From: Tetraselmis striata
Taxonomy: Eukaryota > Chlorophyta > Chlorodendrophyceae > Chlorodendrales > Chlorodendraceae
Length of the DNA stretch: 64,000 nt
Direction: 5' to 3'
Assembly (NCBI GenBank): GCA_006384855.1
Contig: VCJN01002673.1
Coordinates: forward strand, 62,001-126,000
Shown: in pieces, positions 33,066-46,600 of the stretch
How positions within the stretch are numbered: position 1 is the first letter of the stretch
Layout: every line of letters begins with the position of its first letter
The notes under the pieces: generated by a model
The model's input: only the letters and a program-made list of their open reading frames with translations
Databases searched by the model: none
What the model was told of the DNA's origin: nothing
Program-made: the position numbers and the translations under genes

Positions 33066-33420
33066 GACCAGCAGGAAAAGCATGTGCCGAGGGAGGGCAA
33101 GGGGCTGTCACGGCGGATACTACTTATTCCGTACATGCGCGCTGCTCATCTGATATATATAATCGTGCGTTTGTATCCGCTGTTGATATCTGCTTAATAT
33201 CCGCGGTTATATTCTATTATTGTTTATTACGATATGCTCGTGCGATCGTGGCATTGCATGCGATGCGGCTTTGTTGGCTGCTGTGCGATGCCGCCGACAG
33301 CAGTCAAGCAGTGCGCCGTCCACGGCCAGCGGTGCTGCAGCTCGGGGGGGGGGGGCGGGGGGGGGGGGGGGGGGGGGGTCGTCAAGTCAATCTGTCAATG
33401 GGTTTATTGCCATGTTAGTA
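33066..33420. other. Spacer with 22-nt G tract
   Basis: No gene. G tract at 33357-33378 preceded by GGGGGGGGGGGGC. Confidence 0.5.
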
Positions 33421-33429
33421 GCCGCTTGA

Positions 33430-36400
33430 CTAGCTACAAGTTGCATTGTTGCTGCATAGCTCGGCCGGCCTCGGCGGGCGCGCGCGCTCGTCGCAGTCGC
33501 AATGGACTAAAAATCGAATGCGGTCTCGGAGCACTCAGAGGCCGGCGCTCGGCAGCAACGCGCAGCACAGCGCGACGACATTGCGGCGTCTGGCTTTTCG
33601 TGGCACGGGCTGCCCGGCAGCGGACGGCGCTAGCAACATAGTAGAGTAGGCGATGTACATATATGTCATCGCAACCATCGCGATAGCGACGTATTGCCGT
33701 GTAGTTGTACCCAAAAAGCTTTATTATTTGTATTGGGTAATTTGGGCAACCCCGAATGGAGTTTCGGTGGTTTCGGAGCAAGACTGATTCGCTGATCGGT
33801 TGGCGACCACTATCCGCGATACGCGTCGCGGCGCATCACGACGTGTGCGGCGCTGCCGAGCGGCGGGCAGTACCATTTTATCATTTCGCGGTGTTAGAAA
33901 GATGCGGAGTAAAAACGCATCATTGACGTCTTGTCATGTAGCTTAGTTGCGTGGCTCAACCCCGGCACGTATGTCCTTGGCGACGAGTTTCTGTTTCCGG
34001 AGCATTCACGGCCACGGCGCACCCAGCGGGTGCCTAATAGGGGAAATAACGCGATATATACATTTCGTGGTACGTTGGATAGTACTTACCAATTGTGTAT
34101 ATCGTGCCTATCGCATATTTCCCGGTATACTCCTTTAGTGTGCTACGTAGCAGTGCGCTAAAACGGCCTCATGTCGACCGCCACTGCGGACGAGCAATGC
34201 CCGCTCGGCTCACGGAGGGGGGGGGGGGGAGGGGGGGGGCATGCTCACGGCCAAATGCCCGAGCCGAACGGGCACCATCTGCCATGGAAACACGCAAGGT
34301 CCATAGCCTACCCCATAAGGATGCTATACACACATTGAGCTAGAGGTCGGGGGCTACATGGACGGTGCCCCAAGTGCCCTCGAGTCAAGAAGACGTCCGA
34401 TCTTGGAGCTCGCGTTTTCAGATAAACACCCCCGGGCCTCATCAACCCCTCTCGCTGGAGCGGCTGAGGCAGCTTTCTACTTATCGATCGTATGAGCGCT
34501 AGTAGAGGCCCATATGCAGGGGTGACGCCCGGTGGCGGTCAGTTTGCGGTCAATCTCGGTCGATGCCGGCCCGATGGGGCCGACCGACCCAGATTTCCGC
34601 GATCTCGACCTCCTCCCACATAGGCACCCCCTGCCACCATCAACTTACTACCTAGCACACCGCACATGTACCGTCCCATGGCGTAGCTCATAGGGGTGAG
34701 GTAGAAGCAATGAGTGGCCCATGAGGTTGTCCGTGCGCGGTATCCCATCTCCTCCCATATTTCCGAGCCTATATTAGAGAAACGGGCTGAAAGGGGGGCC
34801 GGTCACCCACCACCCCTAGACGCGTGGTCGACGCGCCACCCATCTGCCTACGCCTAATGATAATGAAGGCGACTATACGTATATGCTAGCGATAGAGAGC
34901 GATATCGGCCGATTAGTGAGCCTGCAGGTGCACTGGGAGCCGGTTGGGGGACGGGTAGCTTTGATACTGGTAAAAAAATGCGGAAATACGGTTTTTGGCA
35001 GATGTGAGACACGGGCTGAAGTGCACGATTCTTCGCCCATGGCTAACAAGATCCTACCCGACTCGGCCCATATCCCACCCCTAGACTCTTAAGGTCACGG
35101 TCGTAATGGTGGTATATAGGGGGTGGTTCGCGTCAAGGGCACTACTAGTGGCCGATTCGGGCGTGAGATGGGCGCCGATGGCTGGTCCATGTAGAACGGG
35201 TACATGAGGCACCGTACGTACGCTATATTGCCGATCTTAAACAATGGGCGGGTGCGCCATGATGGCGCCGACTCGTCGTCGGCGATGCGATGTCACGGCA
35301 TCCGTGGCGCTGCCCGGCAGCCGACGATGCCATCCACATGATGGCGCTGCGCAGATAAGGCTATAATTATGCATCACAACGTTGACGTATTGCCGCCCGC
35401 GTGGCTTTCGCCAAGGTTTATCTAATGGGTTGCGCGACTCGGGGAAAGCACGCAACGTTCGTCGGGGGCGACTTGGGCTCATAGATGATTTCGGAGCTAG
35501 ACTCGGCTATTCGGTACCCGCGCAAAACACCACTCGACATCGCGGTGTGTGACAATGGCGTTGCCGGTCGGCGGGTGATGCCGTTCCATAATATAGTCGC
35601 TAGCGCGGCGCTCATAAGCTTGCGTCAGTCTGTAACGAGACGTGTTATTAGTTCGTTGTGGTGGCGCCCGCCATCATGCTGCGGCCCACCAAGAGCGGAG
35701 GGTCCTGAGTGCGGCAAGCATCGCGGAACCACCCTCACCTCAACGCGGTGGGTGTTGGGTAACCCATAAGACCTGTGCCCGGCTGGGTGCGGTAGGGGGC
35801 TGAGCGGGGTGGCCGGTTGCTGCTGATCCTCGGATCGTGCGACGACCGGGGAGCCCCACAGAGCCCCCCGGGGCTTCTCAAGTAATACTCGTAGTCTCGG
35901 TAGCGCCTGTTGGCGCCGCTGGGCAGCAACCAGGTAGGGGGGCTCCTAAAACTAATCCATGTATGACCTCGGCCTTACGTCGGCCTCTCGGAGATTATTC
36001 GCCTACGGGTGGGGAGGGGGTGTGTACGACTCGAACGGGGGCAGCCTGCTCGCGAGGGCTGTTCGAAATAAAATCGCGTTTTCGTATGCTTCGCTACAAC
36101 ACTCGGCACAACCTTGCACGGGGGCGGCTACAATCAAAGCAACCGTGCGCATGGGGCCCAGGAAGCCGCCCCCTGGCGGTGACCTCGGCCATGAGTGTGG
36201 GCAGGTGGCAGTGTGGGCAGGTGGCGCACTCACCAGTGCGCGATCCGGCACTGGTGAGCCGTTGCAGAAGATCGGAGAGCATAGTTACGACCAACGGTGC
36301 ATGGGGGTGTTTTCTCCGCCTTCACCTCCGACCCTCGAGGCGTCCGAGGACACGGTTGGCAGCATCTCAAGTCGGCCGGGGGCGAGGGGGGGGGGGGGAT

Positions 36401-39040
36401 CTCAGCAGCGAGACGACCATGCGGCCTAGCCGCTTGGCCGCCGCCGGTGGAGTGCAGCGCTTGAGTAGGCTGTGAGATCCAGGGGCATAGAAACGGCGGG
36501 AACACACATGTACCGGCGGTCACGTGGTCGTGTGTTTGCACGGGCGTGCGTTGCGCACATCCGGTGACGGCGGCGCATACATGTTGGTGCCATGTGCGCG
36601 TGTCATCATCCCCGTATGAAGCAATAATAAGCGTGTACGCGTCCATACATGATGGTTAGTACCACTGTACTACCGCAACATACCCACGCGGCCTATAGAG
36701 GCCCCGCCCTACGCACTTCAATTAGCGGACCCTATGCGGGTTGGTCAAGGGCGGGCCCTTTCCTGATGCTGGTAAAAGACAGCTTGCCAACACGACAACT
36801 TGATTCGGATGTGGTTAGGTCGTTGCGCGGCCCGGCCCGGCCGCCCTCCTGCCTTGATTTGATTGTCCGTGGCAAGGCGTTTTCTGGTCCCGGGGCACTC
36901 ACGAGCCGGGCGGGCCCGTTGGCAGCGACACGTCGCAGCACACCGCAACGTCGCGGCATCTGCGGTACTGCCCGGTGGCAGACGGCGGCAGCAATATGGT
37001 GGCGGTGGCTGTATAATGGGATTTGGGGAGAATAAGGGGCGGAATAGAAGAAGGTGTCCACTATCAATCGCACGACGTCGACGTATCGTCGCTGTGCCGT
37101 CTTAGCCATGCTTTGCCAGCTGGCGCAAGCGGCTCGGGGCGGTCACGTTCGTTGGCGCCGACTTGAGCGCGGCGTGTGCGGTCTCGGAGCAAGACACGGC
37201 TGGTTGGTATCGGCGAAATTAACACAATAACGCAACATCGCGGCGTTTGCACCTACCGTTGCCAGTTGGCGTGTGGTATTGTCCCATCATATAGCGGTGC
37301 TGAAAATATATGAGTAAATTTGAGTAAACTTATGTGCCAATAGGTTGTAGTACAAAGTAGGTTGTTGCGCAGCCCGGCCCGGCCCGGCCCAGCCCGGCAT
37401 GTGCGCATTTGTCCGCGGCAAGGCGTTTGTGGAGCATTCGCGAGCCGACCCGTCGGCAGCGACGCGCCGCATTACACCGCAACGTCACGGCATCATCAGC
37501 GGTAATTCCCGGTCGCAGACGATGATACCAACTACCTGCCAGATTGTTGGCTTTGTGTATGCGAGATAATATATCTATTGTGACGCCGACGTATCGCCGT
37601 GCAACGTCGGCCAGAGATTATTCATCATGTGGCGCGTCCTACTACCTGCCCGCGTCAAAAGTAATGAAAGGGTATATATAAACAAAGCGTCATTGTTCCT
37701 TACGGCTTGCGGCCTGAGCGTTTAAGCGGCGCTCTCCGTAAGCGCGCACACATGTGCGCATGGTCGATTCGCGAACCCTTAGCGAATTAGTGAGGCGGGC
37801 CCGCCGCGCGAACCGCGGTGCACGGACTTAGCGGGCGCGGGTGCGACTAAATACCGCACACAGTTTACAGCCCCACTGCGTGCTTATATTGCTAGTAGGT
37901 TTTGCGCATTTTATTGCTGACTGGGAGTTTCCGTTTCTCCGGCGCGCACTAACGGGCCGGTATAGCGGGCGGGTATTTCGCTGAATTTTGAAGCGCATAT
38001 GGGTAACTACGCCAAGCGCGGCCATGGGGTCGCGACGCTAGATAGCCGTAACATCACCTCGCATGTTGTCATAGTAGGGCATAGAAGTACCATGGATAAC
38101 CCTAGATGTACACCGCGTACATGCGATGTAATAAACGCATCATTTGCATCTAGCAAGATGTAATATAGCATTTCACTAATGTTGGATGTAAATGCGTATA
38201 TGTCCACCATATGCCATCGCATTCATTGTGCGACTACTTGGGCGGGCCAGCTTGAGAAAATATGAGAATACATATGCCCACAAAGCAGCAATCCGTTTGG
38301 CATGTCGCGTGCAGCCTGCGCACGGATTAAGACCTAGCCGTTCATTAATTTTGACGCCTGTAGGGCACAGCTCGGGGCGGGCAGCACGTTCGTTGGGGGC
38401 GACTCAGGCGCATATATGGTTTCGGAGCAAGACTCGGCTGTTTGGTACCGTCCCGCGATTCCGAGAAACACCAGCACGCGTCATAGCGGCGTGTGTGGCG
38501 CTGCCGGTCGGCGGGTGGTGCCGCCCCATCATGTAGTCACTTGCGGTGCTTAGATGGCGGAGTAACAAGACGTGTTAGTTCGATGTGGTTAGGTTGCTGC
38601 GCGGCCCGGCCCGGCCCGGCCCGGCCCGCTTGTCCGCGGCGAGGCGTTCGTGGTTCCGGAGCACTCAGGAGCCGGCTCGTCTGCAGCGACGCGCCGCACA
38701 CCGCGACGTCGTGGCATCTTCGGCAGTCCCTACTGCCCGGTAACAGACGATGCCAGCTACATGCCAAATTGCTGGCGTTGTGCATGCGATGCATTATATC
38801 CATTGCGACGTTGACGTATCGCAGTGCAGCCTTAGCCATGGTTTATCGTCAGCTGGCGTACACAGCTCGGGGCGGGCACGTTCGTCGGGGGCGACTCCAG
38901 CGCGGCGTGTGGGGTTTCAGCGCAGGAGTCGGCTCGTCAGCGATAAATAACGATTGCGGCGTGTGCGGCGTTACCAGGCAACGGCTGGCGACCGGTGGCA
39001 TCCACTTCGCTGTGCTGTGAGAAGAGTATCACGACATTAT
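33430..39040 (+). repeat. Degenerate satellite-like repeat region
   Basis: Diverged units, all in the same orientation, lie at about 33430-33910, 35230-35660, 36790-37300, 37340-37620, 38350-38570 and 38570-39040. Shared blocks are a (GGCCC)n core, 'CGTTCGTGG-type' and CACACCGCGACGTC-like segments, the anchor GACGTATTGC/GACGTATCGC (33688, 35384, 37080, 37588, 38813), and GCTCGGGGCGGGCACGTTCG (38863, with variants at 35435, 37130, 38375). Between units the DNA is unique by eye. No motif-bearing frame exists in the whole region. Such gene-free, oriented, diverged repeats suggest heterochromatin or a decayed centromere-type satellite. Confidence 0.5.
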
Positions 39041-40641
39041 GTTTCCGCCCGTGTAACTTTACCCCCGATTTTTCGGCTTGGGCGGGACGCGTTTGTCGGC
39101 GGTGAGGAAGTTGCTGGTTGCGGGGCAAATAAAATACGTGTCGGCGGGCCGTGAAATCTCTGGAGCATCGCTTTGGGGATGGGTTACTACCATAACACTA
39201 GCACTAATCCCTGCAGTTTTACCTGGAAAGCGCAGGTCGATCTCGATCCGGGCGAGTTTTACGGCGGCGACGCAGTGTTCGCTGATCACTTGATTCGGCC
39301 GGAGCGCAAGGGGGCGAGTCGGCTACACGGCTACCCTTGACAGCTGAGCACCAACACATCGCGACATCGTGTGCGATGCTGCCATGCGGTGGCCGGGCCA
39401 GCAGCTATTCAGTGGTGCTTTGGAGACGAGGCATCGTTGTGTCGACGCGCTACCTTTTAGTCATAGGCTTGGTTGCTCGGCTGGGCCAGCTCCGCGGACT
39501 CCGCAAATGTTTGGTGGCGGGGTGATGCTGTGGTTTCAGAGCACTGGCAAGAAGACTTGGTACTGGCCGCCGGGCGACACATCGCGACATTGTGGAGCGA
39601 GCACGGTGCTGCACCGCTGTCGGGCGGCGGCCGGTGCTCTCCACTGAGCGATTCTGTGGAGATGGGTAGCAACCGTCGCGCTGGGGCATACTCATCTCTC
39701 ATCCCTATCCGCGCTTACGCTCTGGTCGACTGTATCCCAATATCCAGGGGTATCGGGCAAGTGGCTTCTGCTAACTATTCTACTACTCGATATCCTAGCG
39801 GCGATGGACGTATTCACCTGCTGCCATATCCACAAAAGGGTGGTAATTCGTCGATTGTAGTCCTCATCCGGGCTGGGACGCCTGGATTGCCGAGAGACGG
39901 GTTACTGGCCGTGCCATACCTAAGGTCGTGCACCGACTGCTGACGCACGCGTGTGAGGCCACGCTGAAGCGCAAGCGTGGTGAAGAGTGCTGGGGATCAA
40001 CTTGGCGAAGGCAACGGTTACAGGCTACCTGTCAACTACCGGCCGTAAATACCAACCTGATCGACCAGGGAAATTTAACAATTACTGTAGATAGCCGAAC
40101 TGTAGCCATAGGGTGCCAAGAATAAACTCCCGTAAGTCTTGTTAGATAGCTGTCTTGCCGTGCGACTGCTCATGAATGTTGAGTTTTTTACCTATGTTAG
40201 GAGTTGCCAAGCACGCTGGTGAAGAAAACCTGTGCATGTGCACGACAGCTGTAACACACTGAGCACATGGGAAGCTGGGATACACAAGCAGCAAACTGCA
40301 CGCATACATAGTGCGTGATGTTTGCCTGAATGAGGTCGAGGCTCAGACTGGGATGGCATGGCATGACATCTATATATTTTAAAAAGAAGCTGGTGCTATA
40401 AATCAAATGGCTGGTGTTTTGCGCACCAAAGAGAAAGAGAGGGAGATCTCGTGAATACAACCTGTGCAGGCCTGTACTGCCACAGACTCTCGGGGGGCGT
40501 GGTGCACGCAGGCCTGCACATTCACCGGGTCTTAAGGAATAACGCAATCTTGGCGGCATCTTTGCTGGGTAGGACCTTCGTGCTTATGTATGTGTACTTG
40601 TGAGAAAGATCTTGCGCCGCAGATGAAACTCCCCGGCGCAA
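39041..40641. other. Spacer, no gene recognised
   Basis: Continues the gene-free region up to the 3' end of the leishmanolysin-like gene. A weak satellite-like unit may lie at about 39300-39660. The part 40200-40640 is probably 3' UTR of the minus-strand gene. Confidence 0.35.
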
Positions 40642-43600
40642 TCATCCAAGGCGGTCAGAGATGTCAAGGGGATAAGTGACTGGCTGCTGGGGCGGCGGTG
40701 GCCTGGCTTGTTCGCTCTCCCTGCCAGACTCCACTTGGCTGCGGAAGCTACCTTGGAGCTCGTCTTCGTCGGCAAGGCTGACTGCTACCGACTCGTCACA
40801 TACGATGCTGTGCGCTTTAATGCTGTCCGAGGTCCAGCGCGGCGGGCTGCTGGCGTCCGTGCCACTGCTGCTTGGATCGGAGCCGGCATCTTGCTGCATA
40901 TGTTGAGCCTCCTTGGGTCCCTGCTGCTGCTGCTGCTGCTGCGCCGCCGCTGCCGCCGCCCTGGCACGCTGGTTCGCTGCCTGGCTGTGGAGGTGCCTGG
41001 CGCGGCGCCACAGCAGCAGCCCCACCACCGCAGCGGCCACAATGAGGCAGGCTCCGGCTGCTGCGGCGATGAAGATAACTAGGTTCCAGTTGTCCTTCTG
41101 GCCGTCTGGCGCATCAAGAATGTCAGCCATTGGCAGTGTTGCGGCATCTAGCAGGTCCGACAAGACGCATGTTCCGTTGTGCTCCTGGTAGCCTCCGGCG
41201 CAGTCAGAGCAGCTCTCCCCAGCAAAACCATCATCACACCAGCAAGCGCCAGATGCTGGGTTGCACTGGCCATGTCCGCCGCACTCCAGCGAGTTGCGCG
41301 GAGACACGGGGCACGCAAGTGTCGGCGGCTCGCTGCGTCGAGTGTCACGAGACTCGGACGAAGCGCAGTCGGAGGGGCATGTCCCAGGGCTGCCGATGGG
41401 GTCGTCGGGATCCGCCATCTCGCCGGATTCGCAGATGGAGTTGCCGCACACGCCGGTGATGTTGACTTGCACGAGTGACGTCAGCACCAGGCCCTTCATG
41501 TCTTGCCCAGTGCTGATGGCTCTGGCCAGCGCCGTCGTGATCTAGTGCGCACGGGGCGGGATAAGAAGCGGGTTAGAGACTGGTCCCTTGGTGCCATGCA
41601 TGCAGTCGGCGAGGCAGTTATGCAGAGTGAGCATTGCCAAAACAGGGGGCAATGCAGGTCTGACAAAGAGCACACCTGCTGCATCTCTGGTGGGCGCAGG
41701 CCGCTGTTCGCTGCTGGTGGCAGAATCTCCAGCGGGAACTGCAGGCGAAGGTACTCCTCCCCGTACTTGCATGCGGGGTTCGCCCGGGGCGCAGAGCCGT
41801 TACCGGGAGTGCGGCTGGCTTGTACGCCGGAGGGGACGACCATCCCGTCCAGCATGTTGCAGTTTGAGTCCGACGGCAGGCGCTTCATGCTCTCTACGTC
41901 GACGCGGACATCCTCTGCCGTGACGTTACTGTCCATGAGCGCAGCGACCGACTGCTGCATGTTGGCCACAAACTCTTGGACCTCAAGCGTCTGCAGAGCA
42001 ACAACCTGGACCAACACCCGCTTGGCGCAGCTGCTGCCACGCCCACCGCAGACGCCGCACTCGTCCACACCAAACATGTCACGGCAGCAGGCGCGCTCCG
42101 CGTCCAGGGTGGCCGGGGAGGGGCAGCACGTGCCGTTGACGTCCAGAGGGCACGGCGCAATGAGGTCTGCATTCAAAGGAGGGACCTCCACGGTGTCGTC
42201 CATGCCGGCGGCCATGCACTCGGCTGACGTGGCAGCCACGGTGGCCTCATAGCAGGCCTCAGCGTCGTTGCCAGCGCACGCCTGCATGATGTCCGGGCAC
42301 ACCTGGCTGGTGGAAGCGCTTTGTTGGTCCGCACTGGTGATGTTGGACTGCGCAACGTCTGGGCAATCCTGGGGGCACGAGCCGGCCTCGCCACCGGGGA
42401 GGTCCATTTCTCCAAACTCGCAGATGTGGTTGCCACACACGCCAGTGACGTCCACCTGGACAGCGTTCACGATCTTCATGCCATCGGGCTCTGCGCGGAG
42501 CTGGCTGGGTGTGAGCTGCGAGAGGAACTCGGCGGCCTCGGACACCAGCGGCTGCTCCAAGTTGGAGGTGTAGTCTGGTGGGTACACCACGAATGGAATG
42601 TCGACCTCCACCCAGCCCTCCTCCAGGTTTGAGCGCCTCGCTGGCATGACATCAGACTCTGGTACAGTCGCCCAGTCCCCGGTGGCCGTCTGCCCCAGGA
42701 GCCGGCGGCGGCTGACCTGCTCCATGCCCCGAACGTCTACGGTGATGTGGTCCGGCGTGATCATGTAGCTGGCGAGCAGGGCTCCGAGTTCGCTCTTCAT
42801 GCGCCCAATCAGCATCTCAATCTCCAGGTCCTCACGAGCCGCCACGCGGATGATCGCGCGGAGGGCACAACTGGCATCGCCGCCATTGCACACCCCGCAG
42901 GCGTCAACCGCAGCGCTGCAGCAGCCCTGCCGCGGGTCACCAAAAGCGTCAGCAAGACCATGGTAAAGAAGCGGGATATGAATCATTGTTCGCGCACCAC
43001 AAAAGCATCATGGCTCACCTGGGCAGCGTCCAGCGTGTTTGGCGACTCGCAGCACTGCAGGAAGCGATCTCTGGGGCACACCGAAGCTGTGTCCGCTCGG
43101 TCTCCCTCCTGCCGCCCCTCCATCGACGCAATCAGGCCCAACACCAGCTGTTCCCATGTCTGCCGCTCGTCAATGCCAGGCTGCTTGATTGTGATGCTTC
43201 CGTCCCGGCCGGAGTTCTCCGAGTTGTCGCTTCCATACATGCCATAGAAGCTGTAGAAGGAGGAGCTGTCCGCGCCGTAGAAGGAGCCACCACTATCGTT
43301 GTCGTTACTGTCGTTGTCATCCTCGCTGGAGCTGTCATCCTCGCTGGATGAGTCTGACCCCGACCGGCGGTTGCGGCTTGAGCGACGGCTGCGTTTGGTG
43401 GTCTTCCCATCACGCTCCTCAACCTCCACCAGGGACAAGGAGACTGCTGGAAGAATGGGGCCGCTGAAACGATAGGTGCTAGCGTCATACTGGCGGTAGA
43501 CGCGTCCGGGGGGGAGCAGAGCTGGTTGCAAGATAGAGGCGTCACCAAGCAGGCGCCGCCCACCTGCCTTGGTCGCCAGCACTGCCAACGCTTGTTCGAA

Positions 43601-46600
43601 CATGGGGTTCTTCCTGGCAAGGTCTGATACACCGCATCCGCCCCAAATGTCTTGCACGCTGTCACACGCGCCGCTGCGCTCCAGGCCGGCCAGACGTGCG
43701 CTCATGGCCAGCGCAAAGAACTCGGGCTGCAAGCAGTCAAGATCGCAGTCCCGATCTTGCCCATCGTGGTACAGCCCAGTGCACTGGGGGTAGCGCCACT
43801 GCCCACAGCGCTCGTCGTCTCCACAGAAGTAGTAACCGCAGTCACCAGCTGCCTCATCCATGGCCTCCCGGACGGCGGAGGCAAACTCGGGCCATGCCTT
43901 GGACAGGCCGAAGTTATACAGGGAGAGAAGCACACTGTGCAGCCCAGAGTCGATGGCATCATCCTCACCAGGCAGAATGTGGACCTCGCTCGCAAAGATA
44001 TCCTGGCTGTTGTACTCTGCCAGACTCTTGATCTCGGAGCGGGACAAGCCCTCGTTCCGCTGCAGCACTTGGTCATGATCCATCTCGTCGGCGTAGATGA
44101 AGAACGCAGGCTTGTTGCGCCGGAGCGCCACTCGCAGGTCGTTGGAGTCGGGCTGCCCGTCCTGATCAGCATCCAGCAGGCTTGCAATCAATGCAGCAAT
44201 GTGCGCAAGGTACTGGTCGTCGACCTCTTCGGTGCCAAAGATGTCTACCACATTGAAAATTTCGGTGATGGACTTTGTCATGCCAAGCGCCTGCACGGCC
44301 TTGTGCTCGGACGGCGTTGGGGAGACAGCAAAGCTGCAGAGGCCAGTCACAGAGTCACACATCAAGGGCTTGCACTTCTCTCCGTCTTGACTGCAAGACA
44401 GTGAAGAGGAGCAGTCCTCGGCCTCTGGGCTCATGCGATTGAAGCCATAACCAAGCGCGCAGCCACACGTGGCAGTGCTGCCGAGCGGGTCGCAGTAACC
44501 GTTATGCGAGCAGTCGTTGGGGCAGCTCAGCGCGCCGCATGCGATCTTGTTGTCTGGACACGGTCCAAGCTTCCCAGCTCGGAATCCGGCGTCAATGTCA
44601 AGGCTAGCAATGTCGATGGACTCGCCAGACGGGCACCTAACCTGGACAAAGCCCAGGACCACGTACAGGTCGTCGTTCCTGCACTCGAACTTGAAGCACT
44701 GCGCTCCGGTGCCCAGGGTCTCTGTCTGCAGACCCAGCTGGACTTTGATTGGGCCAGCCACCTCCAGGCAACGCGCTTTGTAGCCATGGTACACCCCAAA
44801 CATGGTCTCGCGCGTTGAGCCTGCAGCGGTTGGGTCCCTGCAATCATGCAACGGGCTGCTTGCTGCAGGTGCATAGCAGTTGTCCATACCGTCCACCTCT
44901 GAGCAGGCGCCGTGGCCGTAGTTGCCAGGGGCGCAGACAGCAGACTCGCCCTCCCTTCGGCAGAAATGTGGAGAGCCGGCTATGTCAGAAGGCGAGTCGC
45001 AGAGGCTGGCTTGGCTCGCAAAACCGCACCCTCCGTTGAGACCGTACAGGAGGACCCCAGGCTTGACTTGGTCGTTGTGCAGGTACCAGCCGCTGTCCTC
45101 GGCCAATGCAGCGGTGAGCCAGGTCAGAACGGATGGGTGTTCCCCCTTGTGAGATGTCATGAGCTCCCCCGACAACCAGTGTGTGGCCCAGTGAGACGAG
45201 AGGAGGTCCTCATCGGCATCAGGAATCTGCTCGAGCTCGACGCCATCCAGTGTATCGCAACCAAAGTGTCTGCGAGCAGCCTCCACGACAGCGGGCGTGT
45301 GAAGTGTGGGAGGGTTGTCACTGACAAGATCTCCGCGGATTCCGTAGCCCCTGCCTCCATTTGCGACTGGCTGGTACAGCTCCACCAGATTCCCTGACAT
45401 GTAAAGCGCATGGATGACCTGTTTTGATTTGGGAGCGCGGGATTGGAGAGGGGAGACGGCGGAAGCCCGGGGAGGGGGGGGGGGGGTGCCAAAGCGTCAA
45501 TTTTGGTCAGATATGAAAATTCAAATAACAAGCAGCTCAATCCTGGCATCCTACCTGATGCACTGCATCCTCCAAAAGCTCGTTGAAATCTCCAGAGATG
45601 TCCATCCCAGACGAACAGAAGTTGATATACCCAACAAGAGGGCGGCCAGACGCCAAATCGTACCTGCAGTGGCAGAGATACACGCTTATAAACCCTGATA
45701 GCAGCGTCCTTCAAAATCTTGGTTCTAGGGTGCAAGCGAGCTGGGCGGCAAATAGTTCATTTTTTAGAGTGATATGCGCCTTACCCGCAGTGGCCAGTGT
45801 ATGCCATCATTCCGTCGGTTTTGCACATGGAGCTGAAATCGAACTCGCCATCCTGTTTTTGCTCAGAGTCCTCATCCGTTTCAAAGAATGGCTTTCTTGC
45901 ACCAGACGCTCGGCCTGTGACTTGCTGCAACCTCCTCAGGCGGATCTCAAACGTGTCAGGCACATCGTGCAGGCCATATCTGTTTTCCTCTTCTGACGCC
46001 TCGGACTCATCAGCAAATGGAAAGGGCACCTCATCCTTGTTTCCATTGGCTTGAGTTGCGTCGTCAATCCCAACGATTAGAACAAAGTCCGTGTCTTCCA
46101 CCCCTGGGCCACCTGAAACACCAGCACATGCAATATCTGAGGCCCTGCTTAAGTGGTCTTCACCCTAAATGCCCATTCCATCACACATCGGTACAGTTAG
46201 TCCACGACGTAGCCTTCCACTACCACATACACGCCACTAACAAGGATGTCGGATACTTTCCTTCAGTACTGCGGAGGTATGTATTGATGTCGGTATGTTC
46301 TTGCAAGTATGCCCGAAGCGCACCAGGACTGTCCCGCATTGTAGTACAAGTAAAACACTACTGTAACGCCATCCTCAACAAGCGCTCCACACCGAAAGAA
46401 AGGACCCAAGACCCGTGTAAGTGGCACGTACATGGTCGTGCACGGCCACGTAGCGACTGCACGTTGCGGACTGCCGGGCTGTCCTCTACCAGGGCAAATG
46501 AGACTATGTGTGCTAGAAATGACAGAGTGTTATGATATGGCACACTTATTCTAGATCTCCCTGTGTGCAAATTCCCTGCTCTTTACCACAATAGCAACCG

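Noticed and set aside
32949..33197. Open frames through the (AT)n tract
   Set aside because: Tyr-Ile repeats follow from the dinucleotide itself.
33430..39040. CRISPR array
   Set aside because: The repeats are hundreds of bases long, diverged and irregularly spaced, and the DNA is eukaryotic.
43652..44404. Long plus-strand open frame (250 codons) opposite the M8 gene
   Set aside because: It is the antisense shadow of the GC-rich, Cys-rich exon 6, with no motif and no start context or splice logic of its own. Similar shadows at 41503-42252 and 44912-45397 were dropped for the same reason.
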